NCBI RefSeq assembly: GCF_016618195.1
Contig: NZ_CP067099.1
Location: 2,914,001-2,978,000, forward strand
Length of the DNA stretch: 64,000 nucleotides
Source of the DNA: Providencia manganoxydans
GTDB taxonomy: Bacteria; Pseudomonadota; Gammaproteobacteria; Enterobacterales; Enterobacteriaceae
Reading direction: 5' to 3'
The translations under genes and the position numbers were made by a program. Shown here in pieces: positions 1 to 7,262 of the stretch; the first letter of the stretch is position 1, and each line of letters starts with the position of its first letter. The notes under the pieces are model-generated. The model did not search any database, was not told the DNA's origin, and saw only the letters and a program-made list of their open reading frames with translations.

Positions 1-459
1 GATGGGTTAACATCAGAAGAAATAAAGACATTCATTCCTCAAGAGTTTAATGGAAAAGATTTTTTCATTGAATTTTATAAACATTTTAATGGTGGCTATT
101 TTTATGGCGGTGCTTTTATCTATCGCGATAATTTTAATAAAATAAATGATAATGATTATAACTTGATGGAAATTGAATCATTTAATTTTATATCATTAGA
201 TGATATTGGCTCCCCTTACTTACTTTCAATATCAGATGTATTGAAATATAGACGTAAGATCTCTAAGGATTTTATTGATTTTACCCAATTTAATATTCCT
301 TTTGCTGGTGACGCTGGAGATAATGATTATTGGATTAGTCTTGAAACCGGAGAAATTAAGTATACTAAATCTACAGATATTGATTGTTTAGATAACATTA
401 TTGATATTGCACCATCCTTTCGTGATTTTTGTCTGAATATACAATCAAAAAGAAGATAA
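1..459 (+). CDS. SMI1/KNR4 (SUKH) family protein, 5' end outside window
   Basis: The reading frame is open from base 1, so the start lies outside the window; 152 codons are visible. The residues FYKHFNGGYFYGG and, later, IPFAGDAGDNDYWISLETGEI have the pattern of the SMI1/KNR4 (SUKH) fold: an early Phe/Tyr-rich stretch followed by a 'iPFa..gggDyw.ld..tG.i' segment. In bacteria such proteins are usually immunity partners of polymorphic toxins (CDI, Rhs or T6SS effectors). The gene is AT-rich and is followed by a hairpin terminator at 482-515 and then by toxin-locus debris, which fits an immunity gene. The cognate toxin is not visible. Family moderately sure; immunity role inferred. Confidence 0.72.
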   Translation, partial: DGLTSEEIKTFIPQEFNGKDFFIEFYKHFNGGYFYGGAFIYRDNFNKINDNDYNLMEIESFNFISLDDIGSPYLLSISDVLKYRRKISKDFIDFTQFNIPFAGDAGDNDYWISLETGEIKYTKSTDIDCLDNIIDIAPSFRDFCLNIQSKRR

Positions 460-481
460 TTACTTAATATTGGTTTAATAG

Positions 482-515
482 CCAGAAGATCCTTGGAATC
501 TTCTGGTTTCTTAGT
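482..515 (+). terminator. Rho-independent terminator after the SUKH gene
   Basis: A 9-bp perfect stem (CCAGAAGAT / ATCTTCTGG) with a 7-nt loop is followed by a T-rich tail (TTTCTTAGTTTTT). It lies 22 bases past the SUKH stop codon. Confidence 0.75.
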
Positions 516-539
516 TTTTAGAGCCGCTCAGTTTACCCT

Positions 540-837
540 TTAGCCGCCAATATACTCTGCCATCAGCTCGCGCATGGTGTGCTGTATTGCACTGAGCTGC
601 GCTTGCTGTTGTTGGTTTTGTTGTTTTATTGCTCTTGTCTCTTCGCTGTCCGGTATCAACACCAAACACCCGTTTAAGATTTTGACGGTAAAGGTGAAGC
701 CAGTCTCAAATCCTGCCTCTTTTAACCAATGCCCTTTTAAGTTTATCGCCGGCGGTGGTGTGGCTTTACTGCCTTTGGGAGGCGTAGCCCACTGTGTAAT
801 AACGCTCTGTTTTCGGGGCTTTATTTGTTCTGCTGCT
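540..837 (-). pseudogene. symE: symE-like toxin remnant, frameshifted
   Basis: On the minus strand one frame encodes KTERYYTVGYAS and then stops. A second frame continues with PPPAINLKGHWLKEAGF and VKILNGCLVLIPD and ends at 540 after a Gln-rich tail. Together these are the two halves of a SymE-family toxin (N-terminal 'R.YTVGY', then 'P.i.LkG.WL..aGF..G' and 'v.pGclvl'). The halves lie in different frames, with the shift near 790, and the second half has no start codon, so the gene looks dead. A separate 30-codon ORF (821-913, minus, starting MITPEELALQF) overlaps its 5' end and may be part of the same decayed locus. SymE genes often sit beside Rhs or other toxin loci. Confidence 0.7.
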
Positions 838-920
838 TAATCACTGCCTGCTGCTCAGACTCTATCAAACTGATGGCCTGAAACTGGAGTGCTAACTCTT
901 CGGGGGTGATCATTGAATAA

Positions 921-1241
921 AGTGAGTGCCTTGATGATGGTTTCAATCATCAATGTTTATCCACGACCAACTATGAATACATCACTGAAACCCAATACAG
1001 CTCTGAACGACGTAACCAATATGAACGTTCTCAGTACGATGTAAACTTAAACCTGATCGAGCACACCACCTTGCCGGAGGATGCGCATACGGCGATTATT
1101 CAACTGGTGCAGGAGCAGCAAGATAGTCAGGTCATTCGCCGTAAAGCCCTCAAAGGCCATAAAAACCATTTTTACAATGCCAATGGTCGACAACTACTCA
1201 AAAAAAGCGCTGTTGATATCTATATCAAATCACCATTATGA
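921..1241 (+). pseudogene. Unrecognised coding remnant without a start codon
   Basis: An open frame of 106 codons runs from a TAA at 918 to the TGA at 1239. It contains YEYITETQYSSERRNQYERS and VQEQQDSQVIRRKALKGHKN, which look like real protein with many charged and Gln/Asn residues. No in-frame ATG exists and the only in-frame GTG is deep inside, so this is probably the 3' part of a larger gene whose 5' end was lost. Base composition is higher in GC than the neighbouring immunity-like genes. It may be debris of an Rhs or T6SS-associated gene, given the symE remnant next to it, but I do not recognise the family. Confidence 0.45.
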
Positions 1242-1291
1242 TATAGATACTAGAATGCATATACTCACCTAACCCTATTGAATTATAAAAT

Positions 1292-1660
1292 ATGAAATAT
1301 TATGCAAAAGTCATTGCACTGAATCCAGATATTGAAGAAGAAGTAACAATTTCTCTTGGTGAAATTGTATTAACATGTTTTATCAGTGAACTTAGTAGAC
1401 CAATACAATTGAATAGCGTTTATTTAGTTACGCTTGAGCTTGAAATTTTTGATGAAATAAGCGCTGAGTTATCTACTGATTCATTACCAAAACAAATTGA
1501 GAGTTCATTTGCATATGAATTGAATGGATATCTATTCGAAAACAAACTCATTGTATGTAATACAATATTACAACATGATTTATTGTATGAGTTATCATTT
1601 TATGAAAATAAATATGTGAGAATTTATGTAGATAGAATTAATGTTTCATTTTTAAATTGA
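1292..1660 (+). CDS. Hypothetical small acidic protein, possibly an immunity protein
   Basis: 122 codons, AT-rich and acidic, rich in Glu, Leu and Ile, with no signal peptide, membrane helix or cysteine motif. The sequence (for example EEEVTISLGEIVLTCFISELS and YENKYVRIYVDRINVSF) suggests a small beta-rich soluble protein. No strong Shine-Dalgarno is visible before the ATG. Position between toxin-locus debris and the spanin genes, and composition, resemble immunity genes of polymorphic toxin arrays. That is an inference from context only; I do not recognise the family. Confidence 0.5.
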   Translation: MKYYAKVIALNPDIEEEVTISLGEIVLTCFISELSRPIQLNSVYLVTLELEIFDEISAELSTDSLPKQIESSFAYELNGYLFENKLIVCNTILQHDLLYELSFYENKYVRIYVDRINVSFLN

Positions 1661-1792
1661 TTTTTTAATGTATTTTTTAAAGTTTATGTATTTATTTAAT
1701 TTATAGCCACTTCATTTATAGATTAGATTAGATTAGAAAAATAATGAAATATCAGTATCTAAATGACCTAATCTCATCAACTTCCTTCGATA

Positions 1793-2074
1793 TTAATTAT
1801 CTTTATCACTTTTAAATATACTATTAGCTACCCTCTCCGATTCAATTTCTCGAATTGCTTTTTTATCTAAGTTGCACTTGGCAATTGAATTCATTGCATC
1901 TACTAGCAATAGCGGCATATCTTTCCAATTCATTTTTTCTGGAATATCAGGTTGCTCACAATCAGCGGTTAGATGTACTGGGATCGGTACTGGTTGAACG
2001 GGCACTAATACCTCTTTTGTAGTTGTGCAACCCGTTAATAACATCATCAGGCACGGCAGTATTAGCACATTCAT
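1793..2074 (-). CDS. Rz1-like outer-membrane spanin lipoprotein
   Basis: The ATG at 2074 opens a 93-aa lipoprotein. It has a short hydrophobic leader ending in the lipobox LLTGC, followed by a Pro/Val-rich stretch (VPVQPVPIPV). This is the pattern of Rz1, the outer-membrane half of the phage spanin complex that fuses inner and outer membranes at lysis. Its first 113 bases overlap the end of the Rz-like gene in another frame, the classic nested Rz/Rz1 arrangement. The frame stays open upstream to 2131, but the start at 2074 places the leader correctly. No holin or endolysin is seen nearby, so the pair looks like a prophage remnant. Confidence 0.75.
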   Translation of the reverse strand: MNVLILPCLMMLLTGCTTTKEVLVPVQPVPIPVHLTADCEQPDIPEKMNWKDMPLLLVDAMNSIAKCNLDKKAIREIESERVANSIFKSDKDN

Positions 2075-2342
2075 TATCTTTGAGTATTGTTTTGATAACA
2101 GTCTTAACCTTGACATACTCTGAGTCCTCACGTTGCTTTGCTTTAATATTGTGGAGTGAGACTTGATAGTGAAGAATGATCGTAGACCGAGTGACTTTAC
2201 TTATTAACTCTAATGCTGCAAGTTCTTTTGTTAATGATTTATTCTCATTTATTAGCTGTCGATTCTCGGTGATTAGCCAATTTAATAAGCCGCCTAGTAT
2301 CATAACTCCAACTAAAATAAGGGCTACCCTTTTCCAGTTCAT
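1962..2342 (-). CDS. Rz-like inner-membrane spanin
   Basis: 126 aa from the ATG at 2342, preceded by GGGA; a GTG at 2354 is an alternative. Residues about 5-23 form one membrane anchor (VALILVGVMILGGLLNWLI). A periplasmic helix rich in Glu, Asn and Lys follows, and the C-terminal region has two cysteine-free helical stretches plus NECANTAVPDDV. This matches Rz-type i-spanins, which pair with Rz1 to disrupt the envelope at phage release. The family is called mainly from the overlapping Rz1-like lipoprotein gene. Both run on the minus strand without other phage genes in view. Confidence 0.72.
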   Translation of the reverse strand: MNWKRVALILVGVMILGGLLNWLITENRQLINENKSLTKELAALELISKVTRSTIILHYQVSLHNIKAKQREDSEYVKVKTVIKTILKDNECANTAVPDDVINGLHNYKRGISARSTSTDPSTSNR

Positions 2343-2354
2343 GATAGTTCCCAC

Positions 2355-2734
2355 GTTATTCCTAACGTAGCCTCATTGTAAACGAGCTCACTGTAAAATT
2401 CAGTGATGATAATTATTTTAGATAACGTATAATGATGAGCTAATTTACGCATAACATTTAAGCCCTATTTAATTTTAATAAAAGATATTAAACTTTTATC
2501 TTAATTAAATAATAACTGTATTTCTTAACGTTTAGTTGAAACTTACTTGTAAAAACTCACAATAATATTCATCATTTCTTAACCTTTCATGTCATAGAAA
2601 AAGTAAAATTACTATAAAACATTTTATAATGGATAAAAAAACTATCCTAAACGATGATTGCAAGCCTATACTGGCCATCACAATTTAGTGTTTTTAATTA
2701 AAAAGTTAATTTTTTTCGATTTATAATATTTAAA
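2355..2734. other. AT-rich gap without a recognised gene
   Basis: About 380 bases of very AT-rich sequence between the spanin pair and the small secreted protein. I see no convincing ORF, RNA gene or repeat. It may hold the promoter of the minus-strand spanin genes. Confidence 0.4.
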
Positions 2735-3124
2735 TCACTTATTTAGTAAATGTACACAATCAATTAATTTATTAACAAGCTCAAGTTTGGGGCTATTATT
2801 GAGGGGTATTCTCACTTTATTTTTAAGATAGCTATCCAATCTCAACTTATCATATTCATAACCTAATATACTGAATGTGGCTATAGTATATTGATTTTGT
2901 TTAACAAAATCTAACATGTCAATTTTTTCAGACATTTCAATAGATATCGAATCTCGACTTTGAAATCTAGAAGTAATACTTACAGAGCTTATGTCTCTAC
3001 AGGAGACAGAAAATTCATTTTTATCGGTTTTAAATGACAAACAAATATCATCCAATTGACACTGATTAGCCGAAATTGCAGACGTAGACAAAAAAATAGC
3101 TATAAACAACATTGATAATCTCAT
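2735..3124 (-). CDS. Small secreted protein of unknown function
   Basis: The ATG at 3124 gives 129 aa beginning MRLSMLFIAIFLSTSAISA, a typical Sec signal peptide with likely cleavage after ISA. The frame continues upstream to 3199 but that would bury the signal. The mature part has four cysteines (QCQLDDIC, SVSCRD and LIDCVHL), which could form two disulfides. No family recognised. It lies at the edge of the accessory patch, next to tRNA-Lys. Confidence 0.55.
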   Translation of the reverse strand: MRLSMLFIAIFLSTSAISANQCQLDDICLSFKTDKNEFSVSCRDISSVSITSRFQSRDSISIEMSEKIDMLDFVKQNQYTIATFSILGYEYDKLRLDSYLKNKVRIPLNNSPKLELVNKLIDCVHLLNK

Positions 3125-3350
3125 GCTAATAAACTCATTCAACTTAGATAAATTTATTATATCAGAGTATCGACTCACTTGGCTTAGATGCATTATCAAT
3201 ATTGAAAGAAATACTCAGGGAAGAAAATACTGGTCTACACTTGGCTAGGTTGCACCAAAAATCGAGTAGTTTTGTGATAGCTGTCTCGATTATGTCCCAA
3301 GTGACACTGGTTAGTAACATGAATAACTCATAACCCATTGAAAAACTTAG

Positions 3351-3423
3351 TGGGTTGTGGGGGGCTCGAACCCCCGACCTAATGATTAAGAGTCAACCGC
3401 TCTGCCAACTGAGCTAACAACCC
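3351..3423 (-). tRNA. tRNA-Lys(CTT), CCA end mutated to CTA
   Basis: Read on the minus strand, the acceptor stem GGGTTGT/ACAACCC, a D arm (GCTCAGTTGGCAGAGC), anticodon loop CTCTTAA (anticodon CTT) and T arm GGGGGTTCGAGCCCCC fold as a 73-nt tRNA. E. coli reads both lysine codons with a TTT-anticodon tRNA, so the CTT isoacceptor is unusual. The anticodon stem GTTGA/TCATT has one T-T mismatch. The three bases after the discriminator A (3350-3348) read CTA instead of the encoded CCA normal in enterobacteria. It may be a functional extra tRNA, mobile-element cargo, or a decaying copy. Confidence 0.82.
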
Positions 3424-3675
3424 ATTGAATTTATTTAACGCCTTCAATTTCATACAGTCAATATTATTCTGCTATTTTTACTTAGATAATTAAATTTTAG
3501 TTACTAATGTTAATTCAATGTTATTGTTAGATTAAGATATCGCCACTTCGATGATTGTAAGTTAAGTTTTCCTTACTCTAATTGAGATTTGTGTCACAAT
3601 ATTTTATGCAAACACCGTCACACAACTAAAAATATACTGTGACTGCACATTACTAACCGCCTTGGATCGATATAT

Positions 3676-5079
3676 ATGGAAGAAAATCAACCCGCAATCC
3701 CAACGCATTCTTCAGCTGATCGCAATCAGCTAAAACGTAGCCTCAGCAATCGACATATCCAACTGATCGCCATTGGTGGCGCTATTGGAACAGGTTTGTT
3801 TATGGGGTCAGGTAAAACGATTTCTCTTGCTGGGCCATCAATCATTTTTGTCTATATGATTATCGGCTTTATGTTATTTTTTGTTATGCGAGCAATGGGG
3901 GAGTTACTACTTTCAAATCTCAACTACAAATCTTTTAGTGATTTCTCCGCTGATCTGATTGGTCCGTGGGCTGGCTTTTTCGTCGGCTGGACTTATTGGT
4001 TCTGTTGGGTGATCACAGGAATTGCCGATATTGTTGCTATCACATCGTATGTCAGTTTCTGGGTACCCGATTTCCCTGAATGGGTTACCTCATTTATTTG
4101 TGTAGTAACATTATTGACCCTGAATTTAGTCTCAGTCAGATTATTTGGTGAGCTTGAGTTCTGGTTTGCCATGATCAAAATTGTTGCCATTGTTGCCTTG
4201 ATCGCTGTTGGTGGAACATTAATTGCCATGAATTTCCAATCACCCGCAGGTCATACCGCTTCTTTGAGCAATATCTGGAATGATGGTGGGATGTTCCCTA
4301 TGGGGATCAGTGGTTTCTTTGCTGGCTTCCAAATCGCTATCTTTGCCTTTGTAGGGATAGAACTCGTGGGCACCGCAGCAGCTGAAACTCGTGATCCTGA
4401 AAAATCATTGCCAAGAGCAATTAACGCCATCCCATTTAGGATCATTGCATTTTATGTATTATCACTGATTGTAATTATGGCGGTCACACCATGGCGCACG
4501 ATTTTAGCGGACAAGAGCCCGTTTGTTGAAATGTTTGTACTCATTAGCTTGCCTGCTGCCGCCAGTGTGGTTAACTTTGTGGTGCTCACATCAGCGGCCT
4601 CTTCTGCAAACAGTGGTGTTTTTTCGACTAGCCGTATGTTGTTTGGTTTATCCAAAGAAGGTGATGCACCGAAGCAATTTAGCCGTTTATCAAGCAAGGC
4701 TGTACCCGCAACAGGGCTGATTTTTACCTGTATTTGCTTAAGCTTTGGTATTGTACTGATCTATTTTATTCCAGATATCATGCATGCTTTTACACTGGTT
4801 ACCACAGTGTCTGCGATCTTGTTTATGTTTATCTGGAGCATGATCCTACTTAGCTATCTAAAGTTTAGAAAACATCGTCCGCAGCTGCATAAAGCATCAC
4901 ACTATAAAATGCCCGCAGGGATTGTGATGTCGTGGATTTGCCTAGCTTTCTTTGTATTTATGGTGATCATATTAGCATTCCAGCACGATACTAGGCAGGC
5001 GCTAATTGCCACGCCAATATGGTTTATTATCTTGTTCGTCGGTTACCATTTCGCTAAACGCCACAAAAAAGCACAATAA
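3676..5079 (+). CDS. cycA: D-serine/D-alanine/glycine:H+ symporter
   Basis: A 467-aa amino acid permease of the APC/AAT family with about 12 hydrophobic segments. The substrate-binding motif of helix 1, GGAIGTGLFMGSG (residues 34-46), is intact. Long stretches match E. coli CycA as I remember it, for example GPSIIFVYMIIGFMLFFVMR, SGFFAGFQIA and LTSAASSANSGVFSTSRMLF. CycA imports glycine, D-alanine, D-serine and D-cycloserine. It stands alone: tRNA-Lys lies upstream on the other strand, and a bidirectional terminator separates it from putP, which converges on it. The ATG is preceded by only a weak GGA. Confidence 0.95.
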   Translation: MEENQPAIPTHSSADRNQLKRSLSNRHIQLIAIGGAIGTGLFMGSGKTISLAGPSIIFVYMIIGFMLFFVMRAMGELLLSNLNYKSFSDFSADLIGPWAGFFVGWTYWFCWVITGIADIVAITSYVSFWVPDFPEWVTSFICVVTLLTLNLVSVRLFGELEFWFAMIKIVAIVALIAVGGTLIAMNFQSPAGHTASLSNIWNDGGMFPMGISGFFAGFQIAIFAFVGIELVGTAAAETRDPEKSLPRAINAIPFRIIAFYVLSLIVIMAVTPWRTILADKSPFVEMFVLISLPAAASVVNFVVLTSAASSANSGVFSTSRMLFGLSKEGDAPKQFSRLSSKAVPATGLIFTCICLSFGIVLIYFIPDIMHAFTLVTTVSAILFMFIWSMILLSYLKFRKHRPQLHKASHYKMPAGIVMSWICLAFFVFMVIILAFQHDTRQALIATPIWFIILFVGYHFAKRHKKAQ

Positions 5080-5100
5080 TCCATTTAAATAGCAAGAAAA

Positions 5101-5133
5101 AGGCCGAATAATCATTGATTATTCGGCCTTTTA
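5101..5133. terminator. Bidirectional terminator between cycA and putP
   Basis: A 13-bp perfect stem (AGGCCGAATAATC with its complement) and a 3-nt loop, flanked by A5 on the left and T4 on the right. It can end transcripts of both converging genes. Confidence 0.9.
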
Positions 5134-5146
5134 TTTATGTAATTAT

Positions 5147-6631
5147 TTACTTTGTTTTATACTCTGCTTCTGCTTCTTCAAATCGAGCCTGAGCCGCTGC
5201 ACTTGGTGCTTTGGTTAGTAGGCTGACGACGACAATCGCAATCGTCGCTAAAATGAAGCCTGGAATAATTTCGTACAGTCCGAACCATTTGAATTTCATC
5301 CACACCAGCACAGTCACTGCCCCCACAACCATACCAGCAAGCGCACCTGTACGCGTCATGCGTTTCCATAACACTGACATCAGAACAACTGGACCGAATG
5401 CGGCACCAAACCCTGCCCATGCGTTACTGACTAAAGCAAGCACTTTGCTGTTAGGATCACGTGCAATATAGATAGCAATCGCCGCCACTAACAGCACCAT
5501 AAAGCGCCCTACCCAAACTAACTCTTTTTGGCTGGCATTTTTACGGACAAAAGGTTTGTATAGATCTTCTGTTAAGGCACTTGCACATACTAATAATTGG
5601 CAACTTAAAGTACTCATCACGGCCGCTAAAATTGCTGATAGTAAAATACCTGCAATCCATGGATTAAATAAGATGCCTGCAAGTTCCATAAAGATCCGCT
5701 CATTATTCCCCATCACTGAGGAAGCCAACGCAGGGTTCATCTCAAAATAAGCAATCCCAAAGAAACCAACCGCAGTTGTTCCGCCCAGACATAAGATCAT
5801 CCATGTCATACTGATACGACGAGCAGAACGTATGGTGCGATGAGAATCCGCCGCCATAAAGCGCGCTAAAATATGTGGCTGCCCGAAATACCCCAGTCCC
5901 CAACCTAGTAGAGAAATAATAGCGACAAAGTTTAGCCCCTTAAACATATCTAAATATTCAGGGTTTTTCGCTTTAATTACCTCAACAGCGGTATCTAAAC
6001 CCCCTAATGAAAAAATGATCACAATAGGCGTTAAAATCAAAGCAAAGATCATTAATGAAGCTTGAACGGTGTCAGTCCAACTTACCGCTAAGAAGCCCCC
6101 TAGGAAGGTATAAGCAATTGTTGCCAATGCCCCTAACCACATCGCTTTTTCATAACTAATATTGAATGTGCTTTCGAATAGCAATCCACCAGCAACGACG
6201 CCAGAAGCACAATAGATAGTGAAGAATACAAGAATAACAACAGCAGAAATAATACGTAAGATTTTGCTCTTATCTTCAAAACGGCTCGTAAAATAATCAG
6301 GTAATGTGAGCGCGTTATTATTCTTTTCAGTTTGAACCCGTAGCCGACCTGCTACGAATAGCCAGTTTAGATAAGCTCCTAAGCTCAAACCAATGGCAAT
6401 CCAACTTTCTGAGATACCCGCTAAGAAGATAGCGCCAGGTAACCCCATTAGCAGCCAGCCACTCATATCTGAGGCCCCTGCTGATAATGCGGTGACAACA
6501 CTTCCTAAACTTCGCCCACCAAGAATATAGTCATCAAAGTTTTTTGTTGAGCGATAAGCTAAGTAGCCAATAAGTAACATGCCAGTAATGTATACGATGA
6601 ACATAATGATCATCGGAGTGCTTACGGTCAT
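5147..6631 (-). CDS. putP: Sodium/proline symporter
   Basis: A 494-aa member of the sodium:solute symporter family with 13 predicted membrane segments. The N-terminal helix-2 motif ASDMSGWLLMGLPGA keeps D55, S57 and the residues known to form the Na+ site of E. coli PutP, with the same numbering. It takes up proline for catabolism by PutA. It is transcribed away from putA across a 631-bp spacer holding PutA-type GTTGCA operators, so both genes are likely repressed by PutA when proline is absent. Confidence 0.96.
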   Translation of the reverse strand: MTVSTPMIIMFIVYITGMLLIGYLAYRSTKNFDDYILGGRSLGSVVTALSAGASDMSGWLLMGLPGAIFLAGISESWIAIGLSLGAYLNWLFVAGRLRVQTEKNNNALTLPDYFTSRFEDKSKILRIISAVVILVFFTIYCASGVVAGGLLFESTFNISYEKAMWLGALATIAYTFLGGFLAVSWTDTVQASLMIFALILTPIVIIFSLGGLDTAVEVIKAKNPEYLDMFKGLNFVAIISLLGWGLGYFGQPHILARFMAADSHRTIRSARRISMTWMILCLGGTTAVGFFGIAYFEMNPALASSVMGNNERIFMELAGILFNPWIAGILLSAILAAVMSTLSCQLLVCASALTEDLYKPFVRKNASQKELVWVGRFMVLLVAAIAIYIARDPNSKVLALVSNAWAGFGAAFGPVVLMSVLWKRMTRTGALAGMVVGAVTVLVWMKFKWFGLYEIIPGFILATIAIVVVSLLTKAPSAAAQARFEEAEAEYKTK

Positions 6632-6730
6632 TCGCCTTCTCCATAGAATTGTTGTTTCCCGCCTATCCTATTTATAAATTATAAAAATATTTGGGATTTA
6701 TATTTATTAAGCAGTGATATTTTTTGATTT

Positions 6731-7093
6731 GTTGCACTTAATTGCACATCTGCAAATTAAATAACAAATATTATGTGTATTGTGATTTTATTGTGTTGCA
6801 CTTCTTAATTAAAAAGATTACACCTGCATGCTAGACAAACTCATTTCAATTTAACAAGAAATTAACGTTATTTTGTTCCATAAACGATATCTGCATCACA
6901 AATGTTACAATTTTGATAATTTAACCAATAGATTGATTAACTTATGCTCTAAAGGCAAATCACAAATAACACAATGATTTAAATTGAAAATTTATTAATT
7001 CACCTATCAACCATCCAATTTAACCAATAAAAATACGATATATTTCACACTTCGGTTAGAATTGGCTTTAACAATGTTGCACAAAGTTGCAAC
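6731..7093. promoter_or_regulatory. PutA operator region (four GTTGCA sites)
   Basis: The hexamer GTTGCA, the recognition core of E. coli PutA, occurs at 6731-6736, 6795-6800, 7076-7081 and 7086-7091. The last is part of the palindrome GTTGCAAC (7086-7093), so it can be counted on both strands. The clustering near the two ends of the putP-putA spacer resembles the E. coli put control region. Established knowledge: the PutA ribbon-helix-helix domain binds this core. Confidence 0.75.
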
Positions 7094-7137
7094 ATGATGC
7101 TATTAAGGTGTAACTTTATTGTTTTCTTACTCTTACA

Positions 7138-7241
7138 TACTCTAAATAATTCAACGTATCGTTAATGAACGAACCACTAGGGCATACAATGTATGTGACT
7201 GGTGCGAGTGAGTGCACTACAGCTTGAAAGATGAAGAGTAT
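7138..7241 (+). repeat. ERIC-like element in the putA leader
   Basis: Starts TACTCTAAATAATTCAACG and ends CAGCTTGAAAGATGAAGAGTAT, with a degenerate central part containing ATGTGACTGGTGCGAGTGAG. It ends 21 bases before the putA ATG, so it makes up most of the putA 5' region. Confidence 0.8.
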
Positions 7242-7262
7242 CAATCATTTGAGGAAATAGGG

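Noticed and set aside
574..840. 88-aa plus-strand ORF
   Set aside because: Cys-rich, unlikely composition; it is antisense to the symE remnant, whose residues match a known family.
7212..7262. Upstream extension of PutA by 17 residues
   Set aside because: The extension is encoded partly by the ERIC repeat; the ATG at 7263 has an SD and gives the normal PutA N terminus.
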